Source: Caballeronia cordobensis
Lineage (GTDB): Bacteria > Pseudomonadota > Gammaproteobacteria > Burkholderiales > Burkholderiaceae
Direction of reading: 5' to 3'
Assembly (NCBI RefSeq): GCF_001544575.2
Contig: NZ_FCNY02000002.1
Coordinates: forward strand, 496,001 to 560,000
Length of the DNA stretch: 64,000 nt
Shown in pieces: positions 1-9,031 of the stretch. The notes beneath the pieces are model-generated. The model did not search any database. It was not told where the DNA came from and saw only the letters and a list, made by a program, of their open reading frames with translations. Position 1 is the first letter of the stretch. Each line of letters starts with the position of its first letter. Both the position numbers and the translations under genes were made by a program.

Positions 1-764
1 CGAAGGATTTCCCGGACACGATCTTCCTCACGGCGACCGGCTTCAAGAAGGCGAAGAACTTCGGCACCTATGACGTGCGCATGTATCAGGGCGCGTATCT
101 CGCGGGCGTCGCCGCGGGCTATGTGACGAAGACCAACACGCTTGGCTTCGTCGCCTCGGTGCCGATTCCCGAAGTGGTGCGCAACATCAACGCGTACACC
201 ATGGGCGCGCGCTCGGTGAATCCGAAGGTCCACACGAAGGTCATCTGGATCAATAGCTGGTTCGATCCGGGCAAGGAAAAGCAGGCCGCCGAGACGCTGA
301 TCGGCCAGGGCGCGGACGTGCTCCTGCAGAACACCGACTCCAACGCGACGCTCAACACCGCCGCCGAGAAGAAGGTCTACGCGTTCGGCTGGGATTCGAA
401 CATGAAGAAGTTCGGCCCGAGCGCGCATCTGGGCTCGGTGGTCGCGCACTGGGGCGTGTACTACAACGACGTCATCCAGAAGGTCATCGACGGCAAGTGG
501 AAGAACGACCCGGTATGGCTCGGCATTCCGCAGAAGGCCGTCGATCTCGAAGACCTGAACACCGGCGTGATTCCCGCGAAGGCCGCGCAGGCAGTGGCCG
601 CGAAGCGCGACGAACTGCATACCGGCAAGTGGGATGTGTTCAGCGGTCCGATCAAGGACCAGTCGGGCGCGGAGAAGGTGCCGGCCGGCAAGACGCTCAC
701 CGATCCGGAATTGCAGCGCATCAACTGGTATGTCGAGGGCGTCGACGGCTCGTTGCCGAAGTAA
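1..764 (+). CDS. BMP-family ABC transporter substrate-binding protein (3' part only)
   Basis: This is the C-terminal part of a periplasmic substrate-binding protein of the basic membrane protein (BMP/PnrA-like) family. The reading frame is open from base 3, so the signal peptide and N-terminus lie outside the window. Visible family features are the run MYQGAYLAGVAAG, the stretch GFVASVPIPEVVRNINAY, and the block GADVLLQNTDSNAT, which resembles the ligand-contact region of this family. Members of the family feed ABC importers for nucleosides and related compounds, but the substrate cannot be read from this fragment. A strong hairpin follows the stop codon, so this is the last gene of its transcript and the partner permease and ATPase genes should lie upstream. 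Confidence 0.88.
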   Translation, partial: KDFPDTIFLTATGFKKAKNFGTYDVRMYQGAYLAGVAAGYVTKTNTLGFVASVPIPEVVRNINAYTMGARSVNPKVHTKVIWINSWFDPGKEKQAAETLIGQGADVLLQNTDSNATLNTAAEKKVYAFGWDSNMKKFGPSAHLGSVVAHWGVYYNDVIQKVIDGKWKNDPVWLGIPQKAVDLEDLNTGVIPAKAAQAVAAKRDELHTGKWDVFSGPIKDQSGAEKVPAGKTLTDPELQRINWYVEGVDGSLPK

Positions 765-788
765 GCGCTTTTCCGTTCCAAAGCAAAA

Positions 789-820
789 CGCGCCTCGCTT
801 CGCAGCGAGGCGCGTTTTTT
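789..820 (+). terminator. Intrinsic terminator after the BMP-family gene
   Basis: A perfect inverted repeat ACGCGCCTCGCT / AGCGAGGCGCGT closes on a TCGC loop and is followed by a run of six T. It sits 25 bases after the stop codon of the upstream gene. Confidence 0.85.
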
Positions 821-839
821 CATGACCTCGGCAAAAGCG

Positions 840-1049
840 TCAGTCTTCGATGCGCAGTCCCACCTTGATCGTCACCTGCCAGTGCAGGATCTTGCCTTCC
901 TCGACGTGTCCGCGAGTTTCCACCACTTCGAACCAGTGCATGTTGCGCAGCGTCTTCGACGCCTTCGAGAGTGCGACGCGCACGGCGTCGTCGCTCGATT
1001 GCGGCGAGGAACCAGTGAGTTCGATCTGCTTATAGACGTGTTCCGACAT
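840..1049 (-). CDS. Dodecin family flavin-binding protein
   Basis: A 69-residue protein matching the dodecin family in length and pattern: a short first strand (VYKQIELTGSS), one helix (DDAVRVALSKASKTLRNMHWFEV), and two closing strands ending in HWQVTIKVGLRIED. Dodecins form hollow twelve-subunit shells that store flavin, and sometimes CoA, in the cytoplasm. The tryptophan in the HWFEV segment corresponds to the flavin-stacking residue of bacterial dodecins. The gene stands alone, convergent with the upstream transporter gene, with an AAGGAGAAC ribosome-binding site just before the ATG. Confidence 0.92.
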   Translation of the reverse strand: MSEHVYKQIELTGSSPQSSDDAVRVALSKASKTLRNMHWFEVVETRGHVEEGKILHWQVTIKVGLRIED

Positions 1050-1310
1050 GGTGTTCTCCTTGTAGTCCCCGAGGGGATGTCCTTCGGGGCATGATGAATC
1101 GGCTCAGGCGGCGCGTCCTGCCGCCCGAAGAAGCTTGCAATACCGATGCAGCAAGGCACGCGCCATCACGCTCGTCGCGCGTGGCTTCCATTAAAGGACA
1201 GGAAAGCGCCGGGGAATAGTCGGGGTTTGCGCGAAGCGCGCGAGCACGCGGCGAGCCTCGTGAAAGAGGCTCGCACGCATCCGGTACCGCGGGGAAAGGT
1301 CACGCAGGGA

Positions 1311-1757
1311 TCAACGCAGCGGCCGCGATGCGGCATCGCCCGCATCCTGGCGGCGGGCGCCGCGGCGTCTGCGCGCCGAAACGGTCGCGCCGAATTCGCT
1401 CAGGATCTGCGCGCGCGCACGGCTCGCGAACACGAGGAAACCGAAACCGTTCGCCTCGTACCAGTAGCCGCCATTCTCGAGACCGTCGAGCGGCTGTTCG
1501 AGCGCATTCGTGATCGATTCAACACAGCGCCTGTGCAGCTCGTCGATGGCCGGATACGGCGGCTGCGCGCCCCGTACGCTGCACAGAAGCACATCGAGGC
1601 CCGGCAGCACATGCGCGTACAGAACCGGTTCGTCCTGCGCGCGAGCGCGGGCGATCTTCGTGTCTAGCTGACCAAATGGCTTGAAATGCCGAACCACGGC
1701 GAGAAAAGACTCGTCGCCGTCGGCCTTCACGCGTTTACGCTTTTTCGGGAAGGACAT
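1311..1757 (-). CDS. Hypothetical protein with basic termini
   Basis: I do not recognise this 148-residue protein. The start is placed at the ATG giving MSFPKKRKRVK; a longer in-frame start 15 codons upstream is possible but adds an unlikely Phe/Arg stretch. Both ends are very basic (PKKRKR at the start, ARRRRGARR near the end), around a mixed central domain with the segments LYAHVLPGLDVLLCSVRG and ENGGYWYEANGFGFLVFASRARA. There is no signal peptide or membrane segment, so it is probably cytoplasmic. Codon use is GC-ending like the neighbours. Function is unknown; nucleic-acid contact is only suggested by the charge. Confidence 0.65.
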   Translation of the reverse strand: MSFPKKRKRVKADGDESFLAVVRHFKPFGQLDTKIARARAQDEPVLYAHVLPGLDVLLCSVRGAQPPYPAIDELHRRCVESITNALEQPLDGLENGGYWYEANGFGFLVFASRARAQILSEFGATVSARRRRGARRQDAGDAASRPLR

Positions 1758-2073
1758 AAAAACTCGCCTGAAAAAGAATTGCAAGAAACGCAGCGTCCTC
1801 ATGCGGCCACTCCCGTCTTGGCGCGCCGCACGTCGATCTTTTATAGCGCATCGATGTGATTAGGTCACGGTGAATCGGGCCTGACATTTTTCGTGACCGT
1901 TAGCCGCCGGTGCACGTTGCTGGCGCACGATTCGTGCCGATGACCGTTTGGCGGCCCGCTTGGCATCCCTCTGAGCATCTATCCCAATAATAGTCCTGCT
2001 GCTACCCGCGCGAACAGCTTTCATGAAGAAAAAAGCGGGTGGGCGCACCGAGCGGGGCGGGGTGGCAATCTGG
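1758..2073. other. Intergenic stretch without a confident gene
   Basis: The stretch is somewhat AT-richer around 1980-2040. A 54-codon reading frame on the minus strand (1860-2024) is very basic, lacks a ribosome-binding site and resembles nothing I know, so I do not call it. No clear promoter or repeat is visible. Confidence 0.5.
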
Positions 2074-2098
2074 AAAACCCGCGCGCGCGGCGCGGGTT
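2074..2098 (-). terminator. Intrinsic terminator of mscL
   Basis: AACCCGCGC and GCGCGGGTT form a nine-base-pair stem around a five-base loop. Read on the minus strand the stem is followed by TTTTCC. It lies about 25 bases past the mscL stop codon. Confidence 0.7.
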
Positions 2099-2124
2099 CC
2101 CGTAAATCGAGCGGGTTTGTCCGC

Positions 2125-2565
2125 CTAGACGCGCGGCGACTTCTTGAGTTCGTCGCGGATTTCGCGCAGCAGCAGCACGTCTTCCGGCGTTGCCGCGGGC
2201 GCCGTTTCGGCCGGCTTGCGCAGATTGTTGATGAACTTGACCATCAGAAAGATGATGAACGCGAGGATGATGAAGTTGATCAGCGTCGTGATGAACGAAC
2301 CGTAGCCGAACACGGCGACGCCCGCGGTCTGCAGATCCTTGTACGAATCGGGATTGCCTTTGAAGGTCGGTGGTATCTGCCCCAGCTTGACGAAGAGATT
2401 GGAAAAGTCGAGCCCGCCAGTGGCGAGGCCGACGACCGGCATGATCAGATCCTTCACGACGGAGTTGACGATCGTCGAAAATGCGCCGCCGATGATGACG
2501 CCGACTGCGAGGTCCATGACGTTGCCCTTCAGGGCGAAGTTCTTGAATTCCTCAATCATGCTCAT
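2125..2565 (-). CDS. mscL: Large-conductance mechanosensitive channel MscL
   Basis: MscL opens a large pore in the inner membrane when membrane tension rises during osmotic downshock. The 146-residue product carries the amphipathic N-terminal helix ([27 protein letters not shown]), the first pore-lining helix with its glycine/alanine pattern ([16 protein letters not shown]), a periplasmic loop, a second membrane helix ([17 protein letters not shown]), and the charged C-terminal helix ending [11 protein letters not shown]. The start is placed at the ATG behind a GGAGGAAG ribosome-binding site; an upstream in-frame start would add 19 unconserved residues. The gene is transcribed alone. Confidence 0.97.
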   Translation of the reverse strand: MSMIEEFKNFALKGNVMDLAVGVIIGGAFSTIVNSVVKDLIMPVVGLATGGLDFSNLFVKLGQIPPTFKGNPDSYKDLQTAGVAVFGYGSFITTLINFIILAFIIFLMVKFINNLRKPAETAPAATPEDVLLLREIRDELKKSPRV

Positions 2566-2735
2566 GCGCGGCTTCCTCCGGTTTTTTGGGTTGGACGTTT
2601 GTGCTGGCTCGGACGGCAGCAAGGGCTATGCCATTGAAACACCCGCGCAACGCTGCGCATCGCGGGCACCGTCAATGATAGTCAATTCGACTGCGGACCG
2701 CCTGCGCGTGCGCGCTGCGTGTTGCCGACCGATCG

Positions 2736-4118
2736 TCATGCCGCCGGCACGCGGCCCACGCTGATCGCCGCGCAGAAGGCGGCGTGGTCGGCGACCACCT
2801 GCGAGCCATAGCGCTCGGCCCACATCGCATAGGCCGCGTCGAGCCGGTCCGAATGCCCGCAATAGCCCGCGATGAGCGCGGCGTCGCCGGTGCGCGCGTG
2901 GGCGCGGGCGAGCAGCAGCCCGAGGCACCATGCATAGAAATCGAAGGTCGCGCCATGCAGCCAGTCGACCGGGATCGAGCCGCGGATCTGCTTCATTTGA
3001 CGTACGTAGAAATCGCGGCCGGAGATGGTGGTCCAGCCGAGCAGGGCGTCGGAGGAGCTCTGCATGAGCCGCTGCCCGTGCACGACGCGCCGCCCCTGAT
3101 GCCGGTACGGCTCGTCGAGCGGCGGCACGAAGGGCGCGGCGGCGGGCACGATGCCTTCTTTCACCTGCATGAAAAGCGGATCGCCGAGCGCGCGCCCGAC
3201 GAGCAGCACGAGATACGCGCGCGTGCCGACGCTGCCCACGCCGACGACGCGATGCGCGACATCCGCGACGTCGTAGCGTTCGAGCATCATCCGCCATTCG
3301 CCCGCGATGGTCTGCAAATAGGCCTTCAGGCCGTCGATCACATGATTTTTCTCGGCGGCGTCGAGCTTCGTGAGGATCGGCGGATCGACCTTGAAGCGAT
3401 AGCTCTTGCCGGCGGGCTCCGCGATCTTCGCGAGCATCGTCGCGTGCGAGCGCTTCATCGCGCGCTCGACGGTCTTCTCGATGGTGGCTTTCTCCTCCGC
3501 ATCGAGTTTCGTCGGCGCGTCCATGTGCAACGCGCTCGCATAGGAGCGCATCTGCCAGAGTTCGTAGGGGCTGACTTGCCAGAGCCCGTCCATCGTCGTG
3601 CGGTACGCCGCGCACGCCGAGCGCACCGCGCGCTCGCGGCCCGTTGCGTCCACGCCGTTTTCGCGCGCGGCGACATTGATGCTCGCAGTCAGCCGCTTCA
3701 GGTCCCATTCCCACGGACCGACGAGCGTCTCGTCGAAATCGTTCAGGTCGAACACGACGTCCTGGCGCGGCGTGCGAAAGAGACCGAAGTTGTTGATGTG
3801 CGCATCGCCGTCGATGATCACGTTGTGCCCGATCGACGGCGACCTGGCCAGGTCCCACGCCATCACCGTCGCCGAGCCGCGCAGGAACGCGAACGGCGAC
3901 TCCGCCATGCGTTGCATGCGCAGCGGAATCAGCCGCTCCTGACGGCCCGCGTTGCCCGCGAGCACGCGCTCGACCGGGTCGGGCCGGTCGGGCGCGGGCG
4001 TCCAGGCGCCGTGTGCGTCGAACGCGATGGCGTCGCGCAGCGCGCGGCCGGCGGCCCGGCTTGCTTCAGCCGTGCCGTCGACCGGGGAATTCGCGGAGGT
4101 GTCGGGGCGTGTGGACAA
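2736..4118 (-). CDS. DUF2252 family protein
   Basis: A roughly 460-residue DUF2252 protein. The family has a kinase-like fold related to aminoglycoside phosphotransferases, with no firmly established substrate. Visible motifs are ERLIPLRMQRM and SPFAFLRGSA near the N-terminus, the phosphotransferase-like DGDAHINNFG segment followed by FDLNDFDET, and the later VGVGSVGTRAYLVLL and ALIAGYCGHSDRLD blocks. I place the start at a TTG codon because a perfect GAAGGAG ribosome-binding site (4127-4133) lies eight bases before it and the family's conserved part begins after it; ATG codons further upstream would add residues without conservation. It is divergent from glgX, with about 280 bases shared between them. 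A role near glycogen or storage metabolism is only an inference from location. Confidence 0.85.
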   Translation of the reverse strand: MSTRPDTSANSPVDGTAEASRAAGRALRDAIAFDAHGAWTPAPDRPDPVERVLAGNAGRQERLIPLRMQRMAESPFAFLRGSATVMAWDLARSPSIGHNVIIDGDAHINNFGLFRTPRQDVVFDLNDFDETLVGPWEWDLKRLTASINVAARENGVDATGRERAVRSACAAYRTTMDGLWQVSPYELWQMRSYASALHMDAPTKLDAEEKATIEKTVERAMKRSHATMLAKIAEPAGKSYRFKVDPPILTKLDAAEKNHVIDGLKAYLQTIAGEWRMMLERYDVADVAHRVVGVGSVGTRAYLVLLVGRALGDPLFMQVKEGIVPAAAPFVPPLDEPYRHQGRRVVHGQRLMQSSSDALLGWTTISGRDFYVRQMKQIRGSIPVDWLHGATFDFYAWCLGLLLARAHARTGDAALIAGYCGHSDRLDAAYAMWAERYGSQVVADHAAFCAAISVGRVPAA

Positions 4119-4399
4119 GGCGTCTTCTCCTTCGGCGGTGCGGAACGTGGCGGACGGCGGTAGGACGTTGGTCGGACGCCCAGCATTCGGCGCTCCCAGG
4201 CGGAACGTTTTACACTCGACGCGTCCGAAGCATGAGCGGCGGGGCGTCGCCCACGGCCCGCAGCGGATGACGCGCGGGCCCATCGCACGGGCATAAGCGC
4301 ACGGGCATAAGAAGTGCTTCTCACGATCCGCCTGAAGCCCCGCAATGCCAACGTGCACTCCCGACGCCCGGTGCGTCATCCTATCGAAGACATCATCTC

Positions 4400-6598
4400 A
4401 TGCCGAACGAACTCCGCATTGCCGAAGGCTCGCCGTTCCCGCTCGGCGCGACCTGGGACGGAAAGGGCGTTAATTTCGCGCTGTTTTCCGCGAACGCGAC
4501 CAAGGTCGAACTTTGCCTTTTCGACGAAAAAGGCGAGAAGGAAACGCAGCGCATCGAACTGCCCGAATATACCGACGAAGTCTGGCACGTCTACGTGTAC
4601 GGTCTCGAGCCCGGCACGGTCTATGGCTACCGCGTGCACGGCCCCTACGAGCCGGAAGCCGGGCATCGCTTCAATCCGAACAAGCTGCTGCTCGACCCGT
4701 ACGCGAAGGCGCACGTCGGCGAGCTGAAGTGGGACCCGGCCGTCTTCGGCTACACGCTCAATGCCGAAGGCGACGATCTCACGTTCGACGAACGCGACAG
4801 CGCGCCGTTCATGCAGAAGTGTCAGGTCGTCGATCAGACCTTTTCATGGACGCACCCCACGCGCGTGCGCGTGCCGTGGGAGCACACGATCTTCTACGAG
4901 ACGCACGTGCGCGGCTACACGAAGCGGCATCCGGCGATTCCGGAGTCGATGCGCGGCACGTTCGAAGGGCTCGGGCAGAAGGAAGTGGTCGAGTACATCA
5001 AGAGTCTGGGCGTGACATCGGTCGAACTCTTGCCGATTCACGCCTTCGTGAACGACAGCTATCTGCTCGACAAGGGCCTCACGAACTACTGGGGCTACAA
5101 CACGATCGGCTTTTTCGCCGCCGATCCGCGTTACTTCGCGCGCGGGCCGGGTGTCATCGCCGAGTTCAAGGAAATGGTGGACCGGCTCCACGAAGCCGGG
5201 CTCGAAGTGATTCTCGACGTCGTGTACAACCACACCGCCGAAGGCAACGAGCGCGGGCCGACGCTCTCGTTTCGCGGCATCGACAACGCGTCGTACTACC
5301 GGCTCATGCCGGAGGAAGCGCGCTATTACATCAACGATACCGGCACGGGCAACACGCTCAACCTCTCGCATCCGCGCGTCCTGCAGATGGTCACGGACAG
5401 CCTGCGCTACTGGGTGACGGAGATGAACGTCGATGGCTTCCGCTTCGATCTCGCGACGATTCTCGGCCGCGAGCCGTACGGCTTCGACGAAGGCGGCGGC
5501 TTTCTCGATTCGTGCCGGCAAGATCCGATTCTGTCGAGCGTCAAGCTCATCGCCGAGCCGTGGGACTGCGGGCCGGGCGGCTATCAGGTCGGCGGCTTCC
5601 CGCCGGGCTGGGCGGAATGGAACGACCGCTATCGCGACACGGTGCGCGAGTTCTGGAAGGGCGACGAAGGCATCGCGCCGGAGCTCGCCACGCGCATGAC
5701 CGCATCGGGCGACAAGTTCAACAAGCGCGGGCGCAGGCCGTGGGCGAGCGTGAACTTCATCACCGCGCACGACGGCTTCACGCTCAACGACCTCGTGTCG
5801 TACAACGAAAAGCACAACGCGGCGAACGGCGAGGACAACAACGACGGCCACTCGGACAACAAGTCCTGGAACTGCGGCGCGGAAGGCCCGACGGACGACC
5901 CCGAGATTCGCACGCTGCGCGAGCGCCAGAAGCGCAACATGCTTGCGACGCTGCTGTTTTCGCAAGGCACGCCGATGTTGCTCGCGGGCGACGAATTCGG
6001 CCGCACGCAGCAGGGCAACAACAACGCGTACTGTCAGGACGACGACATCAGCTGGGTCAACTGGGACATCGACGACGATGGGCGCGCGCTCACAGAATTC
6101 CTGCGCAAGCTGACGACCTTGCGTCACACGCTGCCGGTGCTGCGGCGCCAGCGCTTTCTCACGGGCGAGTATCACGAGGACTTGCAGGTCGCCGACGTCA
6201 GATGGCTCGGCACGACCGGCGACGAGCTCACGCAGGAGCAATGGGACGATCCGAACATGCGCTGCTTCGGGCTCGTCATCGACGGACGCGCGCAGGCGAC
6301 CGGCATCCGCAAGCCGGCCTCGGACGCGACGCTGTTGCTCATCGTGAACGCGTATCACGACGTGGTCGATTTCACGCTGCCCGATATTCCGGGTCCGGAC
6401 GAATGGATCTGCCTGATCGACACGAACGCGCCGATTCGCGAGGAGTTGCCGGAGTTCGGCTCCGACGACGTGTATCAGGTGACGGGCCGCTCGCTGCTGC
6501 TCTTCGCGCTCCAGCCGCGCGGCGCGACGAAGCGCATTTTCAAGCGGCTGGAAGAAGCGCTCACGGACGAGGTGCCGCCCGAAAGCGGGGCGGGTTGA
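4400..6598 (+). CDS. glgX: Glycogen debranching enzyme GlgX
   Basis: A 732-residue isoamylase-type enzyme that hydrolyses alpha-1,6 branch points of glycogen trimmed by phosphorylase. It has an N-terminal CBM48-like domain (about residues 10-110), a family 13 glycosidase barrel, and a C-terminal beta domain. The expected active-site motifs are present: DVVYNHTAEG, DGFRFDLA with nucleophile Asp350, IAEPWD with acid Glu386, and TAHDGF with Asp458. Length is near the family norm. It stands alone here, without the usual glgB, malQ or treZ neighbours, and is followed by a strong terminator. Confidence 0.95.
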   Translation: MPNELRIAEGSPFPLGATWDGKGVNFALFSANATKVELCLFDEKGEKETQRIELPEYTDEVWHVYVYGLEPGTVYGYRVHGPYEPEAGHRFNPNKLLLDPYAKAHVGELKWDPAVFGYTLNAEGDDLTFDERDSAPFMQKCQVVDQTFSWTHPTRVRVPWEHTIFYETHVRGYTKRHPAIPESMRGTFEGLGQKEVVEYIKSLGVTSVELLPIHAFVNDSYLLDKGLTNYWGYNTIGFFAADPRYFARGPGVIAEFKEMVDRLHEAGLEVILDVVYNHTAEGNERGPTLSFRGIDNASYYRLMPEEARYYINDTGTGNTLNLSHPRVLQMVTDSLRYWVTEMNVDGFRFDLATILGREPYGFDEGGGFLDSCRQDPILSSVKLIAEPWDCGPGGYQVGGFPPGWAEWNDRYRDTVREFWKGDEGIAPELATRMTASGDKFNKRGRRPWASVNFITAHDGFTLNDLVSYNEKHNAANGEDNNDGHSDNKSWNCGAEGPTDDPEIRTLRERQKRNMLATLLFSQGTPMLLAGDEFGRTQQGNNNAYCQDDDISWVNWDIDDDGRALTEFLRKLTTLRHTLPVLRRQRFLTGEYHEDLQVADVRWLGTTGDELTQEQWDDPNMRCFGLVIDGRAQATGIRKPASDATLLLIVNAYHDVVDFTLPDIPGPDEWICLIDTNAPIREELPEFGSDDVYQVTGRSLLLFALQPRGATKRIFKRLEEALTDEVPPESGAG

Positions 6599-6661
6599 GT
6601 CTCGCATCGGCAGAGCGACTCGCGCGACCGGTTATCATCTGGTTTTTGCGATAGCGACAGG

Positions 6662-6688
6662 AGGCGGCGCGAGCCGCCTTCTTTTTTT
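6662..6688 (+). terminator. Intrinsic terminator after glgX
   Basis: AGGCGGC and GCCGCCT pair around a GCGA tetraloop and run into a T-rich tract (TTCTTTTTTT). It lies about 65 bases after the glgX stop. Confidence 0.85.
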
Positions 6689-6768
6689 CCGATGCCTGTA
6701 TCGATCACGCTTGAAACGACGCTTGAATCAGCGCATGAACGCGCCGGCGCGCGCGAGGCCGCAGCGGC

Positions 6769-6891
6769 ATGATCCTGCACGCCATCCTGCGCGTCGCGGG
6801 CTGGGATCAGCTCGAGCGCATCTGGGAATTCGTCGTCGGCTTTTTCAAGTTTCTGTGGGCGTTGCTGCGCTTTCTCGGCGGCGGCGGCTGA
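6769..6891 (+). CDS. Possible 40-residue small amphipathic membrane protein
   Basis: A short open frame encodes 40 residues beginning MILHAILRVAG and ending in four glycines. Its centre (WDQLERIWEFVVGFFKFLWALLRFLG) alternates aromatic and aliphatic residues with regular charges, as an amphipathic or interfacial membrane helix would. Codons are strongly GC-ending, and the gene sits neatly between the glgX terminator and a second hairpin, as an independent small gene would. Against it, no strong ribosome-binding site precedes the ATG. I do not recognise the family. Confidence 0.45.
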   Translation: MILHAILRVAGWDQLERIWEFVVGFFKFLWALLRFLGGGG

Positions 6892-6919
6892 TGCGCTAAT
6901 TTTCCTCGCCGAAACGACG

Positions 6920-6942
6920 AAGGCCCCGCGCAAACGGGGCCT
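6920..6942. terminator. Hairpin terminator between convergent genes
   Basis: AAGGCCCCG and CGGGGCCTT form a perfect nine-base-pair stem. It lies between the small plus-strand frame ending at 6891 and the minus-strand TPR gene ending at 6968, so it could serve both strands, although the T-tracts are short. Confidence 0.6.
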
Positions 6943-6967
6943 TCACATTCATGCTGGCGTGCAAAAC

Positions 6968-8218
6968 TCAGGAATCGCGCCAGCCGTCGTCGTTGCTGCC
7001 GAGGTCCAGACCACCGCCGCCGCCACCGCCGTTGTCGTTCCAGTCGTTCGAGCCGCTGCCGAAGTCCAGGCCGCCGCCGCCGTTGTCGTTGCCGTTGCCA
7101 AAATCGAGACCGCCATTGTCGTTCGACGGACGATCGACAGGCACGTCGCGCTCGATCACGCGATCCCTGCCGTGCGACAACGCCTGTCCCAGCAGCACGC
7201 CGGTAAGCAGGCCGCCCATGCCGCCGCCGAACCCGCCGCCGCCTTGCTGGATGATGACGGGCGGCTGCTGGCCTTGCTGCGGCGGATAGGGCCCTTGCTG
7301 AGGATACGGCCCTTGCTGCGGATAAGGCTGCTGCTGGTTGCGTCCAAAGCGTTCCGCTTCCTGCGCATACGGCGAACCGCCCGGTGCGCCGTTTGGCGCG
7401 TAATTCTGCGCGTTCGGGTCGGGCCGGCCTTCAGCGCGCGCTTTCAGGCTCTCGACCTGATTCTCCAGATCTTCGATAGCGTAGGGCGGCACCGGATTCT
7501 TCGCGTTCGACAACGCCTCGACCATTTCGCGCAACTGCGTCTCCGCGCCTTCCACGTCGCGCAGCAGCGCTTCGTGACCCGGCGCTGTGGAGAGCCGCAC
7601 GTCGAGCTTGAGCGTGCGCACGTCGTTCAGCAATTCGGTAGCGCGTTTGAGCTGGGCGCGGCGGTCATCGTCGGCGCGGCCGTCGTCGCGCGTGCGGGCG
7701 CGGCGCAGGCCCCAGCGCAGCACGAATGCGATCGCCGCGATCAGCACCGCCAGACCGATCCACGCGCCCATGCCGAGGCCGTGGCTTTGCTGCGCGGGCG
7801 CGGCGGCCTGATTCTGATTGAACGGATTCTGCGTGACCGTGCCCGTCGTGCCGCGTGTGGTGCCGTTGTCGGAGCGCGGCGAAATGCTGGCGCGCGTCGC
7901 GTCGGCCTGAATGCGGGCTTGCGTGGCCGCAAAGCGCGACGGGTCCGTAAAGCTCAGCGACGGATCGAGCGATTTCGCCTGCTGCAGATGCGAAAGCGCG
8001 TCGCTGTAGCGGCCTTCGCGGTCGAGCACCTGCGCGTAGAGATAATGCGCGTGCGCGTTTTTCGGATGCGCTTCGAGCACTTCGCTCAGTTGCGAGTCGG
8101 CCTTTTGCCAGTTGCCCTGCGTCATCGACTGCTCGACCTGCTGCGCGGTCGGCACGGCGAACGCGAGCGGGGAAGCGAGCGACAAGGACAACGCCAGAGC
8201 GGTCAACATCTTTTTCAT
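6968..8218 (-). CDS. TPR membrane protein with Gln/Pro- and Gly-rich C-terminus
   Basis: A 416-residue envelope protein. It starts with a signal peptide (MKKMLTALALSLSLASPLAFA), continues with tetratricopeptide-like repeats (QGNWQKADSQLSEVLEAHPKN, REGRYSDALSHLQQAKSLDP), then a single membrane helix (MGAWIGLAVLIAAIAFVLRWGL). The rest is a coiled-coil-prone segment, a repeated PYPQQG tract, a GGGGFGGGMGGLLTGVLLG stretch and a Gly/Asn/Asp-rich tail. The TPR part probably faces the periplasm and binds a partner protein; the low-complexity tail would be cytoplasmic or surface-exposed, depending on signal cleavage. It lies downstream of the PspA gene on the same strand, 132 bases away, so the two are probably one operon with a shared role in envelope stress. 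The name is by architecture only. Confidence 0.75.
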   Translation of the reverse strand: MKKMLTALALSLSLASPLAFAVPTAQQVEQSMTQGNWQKADSQLSEVLEAHPKNAHAHYLYAQVLDREGRYSDALSHLQQAKSLDPSLSFTDPSRFAATQARIQADATRASISPRSDNGTTRGTTGTVTQNPFNQNQAAAPAQQSHGLGMGAWIGLAVLIAAIAFVLRWGLRRARTRDDGRADDDRRAQLKRATELLNDVRTLKLDVRLSTAPGHEALLRDVEGAETQLREMVEALSNAKNPVPPYAIEDLENQVESLKARAEGRPDPNAQNYAPNGAPGGSPYAQEAERFGRNQQQPYPQQGPYPQQGPYPPQQGQQPPVIIQQGGGGFGGGMGGLLTGVLLGQALSHGRDRVIERDVPVDRPSNDNGGLDFGNGNDNGGGGLDFGSGSNDWNDNGGGGGGGLDLGSNDDGWRDS

Positions 8219-8350
8219 GATACCGGCCGGACGCGATGAACGTCCGCCTCCTGTCGATGCAATCGTGTACTGCACAAGGTAGCGCATATTCGTGCGACGC
8301 GCCGCTCGCCAGGTAGTTCGCGGCGCGTGCCCGCTTTCCGATGCCGGCCT

Positions 8351-9031
8351 TTACTGCGCCGGCGTGTTCAACTGCTTCTTCAGCGCTTCGAGACGATCTT
8401 CGACGGACGGCCCGCGATTGAGTTCGGCGAGCTTGTCGTCGAGCGCCTTGCCCGATTTCTGATCGGCCGAATTCAGGCGCGCATCCGAGCGCGCGTTGGC
8501 GAGCTGAACCTTGTCTTCGAGCTTCTGAAAATCTTCGGAAAGATTTTTTCCGCCGATGCCGCCGAGCGCCGTCGCGGCGGTATCTTTCGCGGTTGCGATC
8601 TGCTGCTTCGCCTGAAGGATGTTCGAGCGCGCGTTGAGATCGTTGCGGCGCTGACGCATGTCGGCGATCTGCTTCTTCAGATGATCGACCGACGGCTCCA
8701 GCGTCTGCAGTTCGGCCGCGAGCGCGTCGCGTTCGGTTTCGGCGTTCGCCTGCGCCGCGAGTGCTTCGCGCGCGAGGCCTTCATCGCCCGACTGCAGCGC
8801 GCGCTTCGCGCCGTCTTCGTACTTCTTCGCCTTGTCGTTGGCGGCGTCGCGCTTGCTTTGCTGCGTCGCGACCTGCGCTTCGATCTCGATGAGCGAGTTT
8901 TCCGCCTTCGCGATGCTTTCGTCGAGCTCGCGCACGATCTGGCGAGCGTCGCGCGAAGGGTCCTGCATGGTGTCGGCGGCGTCGTTCAAGAGGCCTTTGA
9001 CCGTGCGCGTGATGGAATCGAAAAGCGACAT
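8351..9031 (-). CDS. pspA: PspA/IM30 family membrane-stress protein
   Basis: A 226-residue, almost entirely helical protein of the PspA/IM30 (ESCRT-III-like) family, which binds stressed inner membrane and helps preserve proton motive force. It begins with the amphipathic membrane-binding segment MSLFDSITRTVKGLLND, followed by the typical DPSRDARQIVRELDESI segment and long coiled coils to the end. A GGAGAAA ribosome-binding site supports this ATG. The classical partners pspB, pspC and pspF are absent; instead the gene leads a TPR membrane protein, suggesting a different regulatory set-up. The symbol is used at family level. Confidence 0.88.
   Translation of the reverse strand: MSLFDSITRTVKGLLNDAADTMQDPSRDARQIVRELDESIAKAENSLIEIEAQVATQQSKRDAANDKAKKYEDGAKRALQSGDEGLAREALAAQANAETERDALAAELQTLEPSVDHLKKQIADMRQRRNDLNARSNILQAKQQIATAKDTAATALGGIGGKNLSEDFQKLEDKVQLANARSDARLNSADQKSGKALDDKLAELNRGPSVEDRLEALKKQLNTPAQ

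Noticed and set aside
1860..2024. Minus-strand frame of 54 codons beginning MKAVRAGSS
   Set aside because: No ribosome-binding site, very basic composition, no recognised similarity; treated as noncoding.
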